Assembly (NCBI GenBank): GCA_019677205.1
Contig: JAAMXY010001487.1
Coordinates: 1 to 12,154 of the forward strand
Source of the DNA: Pinguiococcus pyrenoidosus
Taxonomy: Eukaryota > Sar > Pinguiophyceae > Pinguiochrysidales > Pinguiochrysidaceae
Reading direction: 5' to 3'
DNA length: 12,154 nucleotides
A model generated the notes under the pieces. It was not told the DNA's origin, ran no database searches, and saw only the letters and a list, made by a program, of their open reading frames with translations. Below, piece after piece: positions 7,159-12,154 of the stretch. The translations under genes were made by a program, and so were the position numbers. The number at the start of each line of letters is the position of its first letter. The stretch's first letter is position 1.

Positions 7159-7748
7159 ACGTGGCTGCTGCACTGGTGCTCGTTTCGATCCCATGCACAT
7201 CTTGAGCAGCTTGCAGCGATGAAGCCCAAGCGACGAAGCTCAAGGCCTTCGCGATTCCTCAGAGGTTTGCGCGACGTGCGCTACACCGGATCCCGCAACG
7301 GTCGATCGATGGGCCATGCTTATGTGGCGTCTACCTTTAACGTCTGTGAGCGCTTGGAGGGTGGCCAGCAAGAGCAAGTGAAGTCTGCCGAGGTCATGAT
7401 TCCTGGGTCCATCGTCACCGCCTTCGCCAATGCTTTTTCCTTACCTAGTGCCGGTAGCCTCGTTCTCGCAAGTCGGCTCGGACTGCGAAAGCTGCCATCT
7501 TGGATGCTTTGAAAGCACTACTGCGTCCCTCTCTTGAAGTTTCTCATCCTCTGGGATTATTGGTGGCGGTTTCTTGTGTTCTTGACTTCGGAGGGGCCTC
7601 GAGAAGATCCTCAAAGTATGATGCAGCGGTGGGAGATTGGAATCGCTTGTAGTCTCCTTGGGATCAATCCTTCATCTTGTGGTTTATCTCCGCTTCTTCT
7701 AGTTCTTCTCCGCTTCTTCTCCCACGGCAGCACAGCTGCAACGAGTTG
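7159..7748. other. convergent intergenic region
   Basis: This 590-bp stretch lies between the 3' ends of the adenosine kinase and the minus-strand repeat protein, so it should contain both 3' untranslated regions. Frames of 80-100 codons occur here, but they are of mixed composition and match nothing I recognise. A 13-base direct repeat, CTCCGCTTCTTCT, occurs at 7688-7700 and 7708-7720. No AATAAA-type signal is visible on either strand near the gene ends. Confidence 0.45.
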
Positions 7749-8946
7749 TCATCTCGTCAGCAATTTCTCAAGCTCTTCGAGCTGCTGGTAATCCAACTTC
7801 TCAATCTTCTGAAGGAGCATCGTCTCGACGAGTTTGGCCTCGTTGCAGAAGGACTGCAGTACCGCATCGTCGGCGCTCTGATCGCGAAGCGCGAGCATTT
7901 CTTCGAGTTGCATGTGAAGCACACGTCGCACTCGTTGGATTTGAGTTGCCAGCGGAAGCGGACTTGTTGCACGATCTATCGTTTCGGGCAGACTGTTGAC
8001 GGGTATCTGATCTTCTTCCACGGCGTCGGTATGCGGTGCTCCTCTGGCCGCGCGATTTCCGGTTCTCGGCGGAGTCAGCGCTTCTTCATCGCACACCTCG
8101 GGCGATGGGAGCCTCCTCTGGTCCACGGATTCCTCATCCCCCTTTTGGTGGTCCACGGGCGATTCGGAGGACGTGACGGAAACGGCTACCACGAAGGCCT
8201 CCTCCGGCTGGGATAGCGCCTGATCTTCAGAAGGCGTCAGAGCCTGAGCTTCAGAATGGGGTAAAGCTTCGGCGTCAGAATGAGACGAGTCCTCAGTCTC
8301 ATGATGGCATATCGCTTCGGCTTCAGAATCGGACAAAGCCCCAGCTTCAGAACGCGATGTTCTCGATGTTTCAGGCTGAGACTGCTCAACGTCGCGTCCT
8401 TGAACAGCCTTTCTGCTGTCCGTCCTTGCCACTGCTTCTGCGGGAGAAGCCCTGGGAGCATTGACCCCAACTTCTTGCAGCGGCCAGTCAGGCCCTGGCC
8501 GGAGACTTACTTGTGGAAGGCCTGCGTTGGCTCGGATCCGTTGCGCAATCGCCGCGGGAGACTCCAAAGAGAACGTCAAATCCTCCTGAAGCGCGTCCTC
8601 AAGGGACCGTCTTCCCGAGACTCTGGAGGTACGAGTAGGTTCGATAGGCAGCGAGGTCGGCAGGTGAACTTGCGTGCGGATCCTGGCCATGATGCTCTCG
8701 GTGTTCTCAATGGAAAGACTGAGGTCATACACTTCATCCTCGAAGTCGAACTGGTCTTCCGGATCCGCGACGAATCCCCCGTCCAGCCGATCACTCACGC
8801 GCTCTAGGATCTCTTTCGTCACCAGCGTAGTTGAATCCGGTGACGAAAGCTGTACATTGTCCTCTCTTTCCACTTTGGTGCACTTGTCTTCGACGCCATT
8901 CGCTTCTTCGTTGACAAATCCCTCTTTGGCGCCGTCGTCATCGTCA

Positions 8947-8989
<43 letters not shown>

Positions 8990-9143
8990 TGTCAGAAGCG
9001 GTATCGATTCCAGGAAGCCACCAGAAGTCCTCGGACTGTAAGTCGCCTCTCTTCTCTGGCGGAAGCGGCTCCGATTCGCGAAAGCGCTTTATGCATTTCG
9101 CGATGACGGAGTTCTCCTGCGCGGACTTGCGCTCCTCCGCCAT
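7749..9143 (-). CDS. unrecognised acidic repeat protein with C-terminal coiled coil
   Basis: A 464-residue protein I cannot assign to a family. Parts in order: an N-terminal basic/proline segment (KRFRESEPLPPEKR, 19-32) followed by FWWL (40-43); 18 consecutive Asp (53-70); a motif of about 26 residues present twice (140-165 and 188-214), sharing DL-S/T-x-S-x-E and IxxRIR followed by LP; six degenerate copies of an 8-residue SEAxAL-type repeat (265-312); a Ser/Pro-rich acidic linker; and a helical, probably coiled-coil C-terminus (about 400-464, with LEEMLALR and LQKIEKLDYQQLEELEKLL). No membrane segment or signal peptide is visible. The composition suggests a largely disordered scaffold or binding protein, which is inference. 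The start is the ATG at 9143, 306 bp from the divergent phosphotransferase gene. Confidence 0.78.
8208..8351 (-). repeat. six degenerate 24-bp repeats coding for an 8-residue unit
   Basis: In the minus-strand protein, residues 265-312 divide into six 8-residue units: SEAGALSD, SEAEAICH, HETEDSSH, SDAEALPH, SEAQALTP and SEDQALSQ. Five share S-E/D-x-x-A at the start of the unit, and the third is the most diverged. At DNA level this is a decayed in-frame 24-bp minisatellite; variants of the string 'cttcagaa' recur through it. The spacing is exact, with no frameshift. Confidence 0.8.
8934..8987 (-). repeat. GAC/GAT run coding for 18 consecutive Asp
   Basis: Eighteen Asp codons in a row, mostly GAC with three interspersed GAT at the 3' (protein C-terminal) side, lie in the N-terminal part of the unrecognised protein (residues 53-70). 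A further Asp-Asn pair precedes them. It is a trinucleotide microsatellite that stays in frame, so alleles of differing length are expected. Confidence 0.9.
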
Positions 9144-9449
9144 CGGGTCCGTGCACTTCCGCAGCGACGCGAGGTCACTTTGGTACGCGCCGCTATCTGC
9201 CAGTGCTTAGCGCACCGCTGTGCATTCTTTGCGCGGGTTTAGCGCATATCCTCCATCGCAGAGTAGCTTCCTGGCGCCAAAACCGCGTTTGAAAATCCGT
9301 ATCCTCCGCTGGTTCCATCTGTCACGCGAACCTCTCGTCTCTGTCGCTTGACCTCGCTTCGCAACATGGAGAAACGCGAAACACCGCGCCGAATTCGGGA
9401 CGCCGCAAGCTGGTGAATCGTGTTGTGTCGCCGTATCAAAGCGTGCGAG
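9144..9449. promoter_or_regulatory. 306-bp divergent promoter region
   Basis: This spacer separates the divergent repeat-protein and phosphotransferase genes, so both promoters and both 5' leaders must fit in about 306 bp. No CCAAT or convincing TATA element is visible. It contains a short upstream open reading frame ahead of the phosphotransferase start (9366-9416). Its function as a shared promoter is inferred from gene orientation only. Confidence 0.45.
9366..9416 (+). other. possible upstream open reading frame in the phosphotransferase leader
   Basis: An ATG at 9366 opens a 16-codon frame (beginning MEKRETPRR) ending at TGA 9414-9416, 33 bases before the main start at 9450 and in the same frame. 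If the transcript begins upstream of 9366, ribosomes would meet it first and it could lower or regulate translation. The transcript start is unknown. Confidence 0.3.
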
Positions 9450-11074
9450 ATGAAGCTCACGGTGCTGAACGAGCGCGAGAAAGAGCATGTGGCCCAGTAC
9501 GCATACAAAGCCGGCCTGGAGACTCCTCTGGATCGGGTATCTTTTCGTCCGCATGAGCGCGCTCTCAGGAGATCTTAGCTCGTTTCAACCGCAACTCACC
9601 CACAGGCACTGACTCCTTTCTGGAATGAGTGCGTGAAGCTCTTGCCATTGTGGTTGGCGCCGAATACCGTCACTCTCAGCGGACTCGCGCTGGTGCTGGC
9701 TTCCACGGCGAATCTCGCCCTTCGCACTCGGAGTTTGAAAGAGCTGGCGCCTTGGTGGTGCTACTACTTGGCTGCAGGTGAAGAGCTACGAAATGTTGAT
9801 GCGGGGTTGATGGGGGTGTAGAGGAGACCTTGGCTTCTTTGGAGATCTGAGCGCGACTGCCTTCTGCACAGGCTGCCTCCTCGCGTATCAGACTCTTGAC
9901 GCCATTGACGGCAAGCAAGCGAGGCGGACGGGGTCCAGCTCTCCACTGGGGCAGCTCTTTGACCATGGATGTGATGCCATCTGCACGGGTTGCATCGTCG
10001 TCCTCACGGTAAGAAGCTGCCAGGTATCTGTGGCTATCGGCAATGCTCAGAAGCTTGTTTTTACGACACCTGCATGCTTGCGTGGGCGCGTGCTTTCTTG
10101 CAGATGTGCGGATGTTTCTGTGGGGCTTCGTGGCTCCCGCTGGCGACGATGCATACGCTTTGCTTGCAGTTCTTCACAAGTCAATGGGAAGAATACCACA
10201 CAGGGGTGCGTAGGCTTCACGCAAGTGGCCAGACCATCACGACGCTTCGCTCAATAGCATCGCTAGATTCTCAACATCAGCAACGGCTGGCTGGGCGTCA
10301 CGGAGGGCCAATTCATTCTCTTCGCGCTCCTCTGCCAGGCGCCGCTGACGGGACCTGAGTTCTGGCGAGGCCCGATCAGTGACCACCTGGGCTTGGAATC
10401 CGCCGCTTCGCTCCTTCAGGTCACGCCGACCACCATCTTCGTCGCAAGCCTGCTTCTTCTGACTGCCCTCGGAGCAGCTGAGAACATCTACAAGGTTCTC
10501 CAGCTGCCACCAGGCGGTACTCAGTCCGCGGACGAAAGGTGACAATACCTGCGGCTACACCCAGTCCCTTCATCGTGAGACTGACAGGAATCACTGCCGC
10601 GCCACCAGAGGTGACAAGACCTTGGGATTCGACAGCGCCATTCTTCAGCTGGCTGGCCCCGCGGGCATTGCGCTGCTCTCTTCGGTGTCTCTTCTCTCCA
10701 AGGAAGCCGCGCAACTGCTGGAGCATGACAGTCCGTTGGCGTTTGTGTGCACGGTCTGCCTAGCCTATGCAATGGTCACGACGGTGATGATCGTATCGCA
10801 CATGGCCAAGACACCACTGCCAACGGGCAACTTGCTGTGGAGCCCCGGCTTTCCTCTTCTCCAGCTCTCCACGAGGCCGCTGCGCGAAGCCATGGGATTG
10901 GGACTGGTCTTCTCCTTCGCCGAAGAGATCGGGATTGTCTACGGCGCGCTCATGCTCATGCACGCGGCGTACATCACGATACTGATCGGCGAGCTCTGCG
11001 ACCACCTCAAGATCCGTTGCTTTACGATTCCGTACAGGAAGGATGGGTCACGGCGCAGCAAGAAAGGAAAATGA
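9450..11074 (+). CDS. CDP-alcohol phosphotransferase (ethanolamine-/cholinephosphotransferase), six exons
   Basis: Exons inferred: 9450-9536, 9606-9777, 9872-10008, 10104-10205, 10267-10538 and 10609-11074, coding for 411 residues. The enzyme transfers phosphoethanolamine or phosphocholine from its CDP form to diacylglycerol in the ER membrane, the final Kennedy-pathway step. The CDP-OH-P signature is complete across exon 3: D99-G100-x2-A103-R104-x8-G113-x3-D117-x3-D121, within a stretch typical of eukaryotic EPT/CPT proteins. [10 protein letters not shown] in exon 2 and WEEYHTG in exon 4 are also family landmarks. Several hydrophobic segments follow in exons 5-6. The introns (69, 94, 95, 61 and 70 nt) all begin GT and end AG, and phases match. 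The last acceptor is uncertain: AG at 10587 also keeps frame and would add seven residues. The C-terminus KKGK fits a KKxx ER-retrieval signal. Ethanolamine versus choline preference cannot be read from the sequence. Confidence 0.9.
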
Positions 11075-11174
11075 CGCGCTTCCCGGATTTCTGACAGGCG
11101 CTTGATGATGGCCGGCTGTCTTTGCGTGTCCACCTCTCGGCCTACGTTTTGCTTTGAGCACTTGTGCCCCTGGC
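11075..11174. other. short convergent spacer
   Basis: Only 100 bases separate the stop codons of the phosphotransferase gene and the minus-strand gene to its right. The two transcripts must terminate within this spacer or overlap into each other. No polyadenylation hexamer is visible on either strand. Confidence 0.5.
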
Positions 11175-11888
11175 TCATCCGCCGGTCCTCGGCAGCTCCG
11201 TGGGCAAGGGCCGAAGCGGATTGGTTGGGTCGAATCGGAAGGCCCACACCAGGAGCATCGTCTTCGCGACGTTCATCATCTCGAAGCGGCGCTCGCGCCA
11301 AGGCTGCTCCAAGACCTCCACGGCATCATCCGCTGGCGGCTTCATGTCGCCTCTCTTCCGTTTTCTCTTCCGGCCCTGTCGCCCTTTTCCTTTCCCGCGC
11401 TCTTTTTCCGCTTCCGCTTCCGCTGCCGCTTCCGCCTCTGGCTTGACCTCTTTGCAGGTCTTCGTGATGGTGTCCATCGCGTTCGGAGCGTTCTTCAAGG
11501 ATATCATCATCCGCGGCGCGTCGGAGGTCCGGCTACCGTATAGGAGCTGCACCCTCTTGCCGGAGATCCTCTTCTCGTTGCCCATGTGGCCCCAGTCGTT
11601 CAGGCCGATGGCCACCGCGTCCGCATTCGCTCTTCGCTCCGCGCCGCCGCGCTTCCGGCGCGGGCCGCCGGAGCCGCTGATCCAAAGGTCCGGCGCCATG
11701 ACCGACAGGTGCTCTCGCAGCAGCTCCAGCGTCTCCTCCAGCGGCGTCTCTGCCTCGTCCTGTCCGGCAGGGGGGACGCGAAACCACGCGAGATCCTCCT
11801 CGAGGATGTGCAGCAGCACTGGCAGGACGAGCTGGCCTCCCTGCGGCCCCACAGTGATGTGCACGAGGTTGCGCGGCCGCAAGAACAT
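11175..11888 (-). CDS. unrecognised basic protein, possibly nuclear
   Basis: A 237-residue protein I cannot assign. Residues 1-70 form a compact-looking region with hydrophobic strand and helix character (NLVHITVG, LVLPVLLHILEEDLAWF, LEETLELLREHL). A Gly/Arg-rich break (72-86) follows, then AVAIGLNDWGHMG and GKRVQLLYGSR, then a low-complexity tract that turns from alternating Glu/Ala (about 151-162) to Lys/Arg/Gly ending in RKRKRKR (173-179), which looks like a nuclear-localisation signal. A helical C-terminus follows. I chose the ATG at 11888 because it has A at -3 and because strong G/C preference at third codon positions begins there. The frame stays open further upstream, with another ATG at 12071, but that part has weaker bias and looks like leader. 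It may therefore be longer at the N-terminus. Confidence 0.65.
   Translation of the reverse strand: MFLRPRNLVHITVGPQGGQLVLPVLLHILEEDLAWFRVPPAGQDEAETPLEETLELLREHLSVMAPDLWISGSGGPRRKRGGAERRANADAVAIGLNDWGHMGNEKRISGKRVQLLYGSRTSDAPRMMISLKNAPNAMDTITKTCKEVKPEAEAAAEAEAEKERGKGKGRQGRKRKRKRGDMKPPADDAVEVLEQPWRERRFEMMNVAKTMLLVWAFRFDPTNPLRPLPTELPRTGG
11407..11437 (-). repeat. degenerate CTTCCG hexamer repeat coding for Glu/Ala alternation
   Basis: On the plus strand the hexamer CTTCCG recurs with one variant (CTGCCG). On the coding strand it gives alternating Glu-Ala in the unrecognised basic protein, directly before its Lys/Arg-rich tract. It is in frame and looks slippage-prone. Confidence 0.65.
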
Positions 11889-12154
11889 GATCGAATCCCA
11901 CGTCGCGGCGAGGAGAGCGCCAGAAAGGACCGAACACGACTGAAACCCGCAAAAGCTGACGAGAGGAAGAGCGCTGATTCTGAAAAGATCAGCTTCGGCT
12001 TCGGCGAAAAAACGACAGAAGCAGAAATTGGACGAAAACGGATGTCCCCGGACGATTTGCGCGGGAAGCATGGGCCACTGCACTGCCGGAAACGAGGTCC
12101 TCGGTGATTGGTCCAGTTCCCCAGCTTCTGACGTGCTACTGGTGGAAGGCACGC
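11889..12154. promoter_or_regulatory. upstream region of the rightmost gene, with one CCAAT box
   Basis: These 266 bases lie upstream of the chosen start of the minus-strand gene. On the coding strand a CCAATCA sequence (complement at 12105-12111) lies about 220 bases before the ATG, a plausible NF-Y site. The reading frame is open through most of this stretch, so part of it could instead be coding if translation starts at 12071. Confidence 0.35.

Noticed and set aside
7219-7512. 97-codon plus-strand frame in the convergent spacer
   Set aside because: No recognisable motif, mixed composition, and it lies where 3' untranslated regions of two genes are expected.
8934-8987. GTC run read as a CRISPR-like or structural repeat
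   Set aside because: It is a simple trinucleotide run coding for poly-Asp in a supported gene, with no spacers.
11164-11943. Plus-strand frame opposite the rightmost gene
   Set aside because: The Ser/Ala/Arg-rich product looks like antisense of the minus-strand frame, which has the stronger third-position G/C preference and mixed residue content.
11889-12152. N-terminal extension of the rightmost gene to the window edge
   Set aside because: The frame is open, but the edge codon is GTG, third-position G/C bias falls, and the ATG at 11888 has a better context. It is kept as an alternative with ATG 12071.

Overview
This is eukaryotic nuclear DNA, most likely from a photosynthetic protist with a secondary red-type plastid such as a stramenopile alga. 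Three things point that way. One gene has spliceosomal GT-AG introns. The genes encode eukaryotic signalling and lipid enzymes. A HAD phosphatase carries a signal peptide followed by an ASAF-like plastid-import motif (ATA before Phe). The plastid argument rests on that single protein and the species is not identified. The DNA is GC-rich, and coding stretches show strong G/C preference at third codon positions. I used that preference to choose strands and starts.

Layout from left to right. 1-733 has no convincing gene, only flanking DNA and short tandem repeats. 734-1576 (-) is a plastid-targeted HAD (phosphoglycolate phosphatase-like) enzyme. 1577-2372 is a divergent intergenic region with several CCAAT boxes and a puzzling reading frame broken by one TAG. 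2373-5666 (+) is a 1097-residue MAP3K-type protein kinase with a predicted N-myristoylated end and a long, disordered, phospho-site-rich tail. 6085-7158 (+) is an adenosine kinase of the PfkB family. 7749-9143 (-) is an unrecognised acidic, repeat-containing, coiled-coil protein. 9450-11074 (+) is a six-exon CDP-alcohol phosphotransferase (ethanolamine- or choline-phosphotransferase, last step of the Kennedy pathway), which I assembled by splicing. 11175-11888 (-) is an unrecognised basic protein.

The genes alternate between divergent and convergent pairs with short spacers: about 306 bp at 9144-9449 and 100 bp at 11075-11174. This fits a compact algal genome with shared promoters and terminators. 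The genes do not form one pathway: they cover plastid metabolite repair, signalling, purine salvage and membrane lipid synthesis. I see no mobile element, CRISPR array, tRNA, rRNA or operon, and no convincing new multi-gene system. The points most worth following up are the duplicated motif and repeats in the 7749-9143 protein, the lipidation and NPF motifs of the kinase, and the broken frame at 1588-2262.
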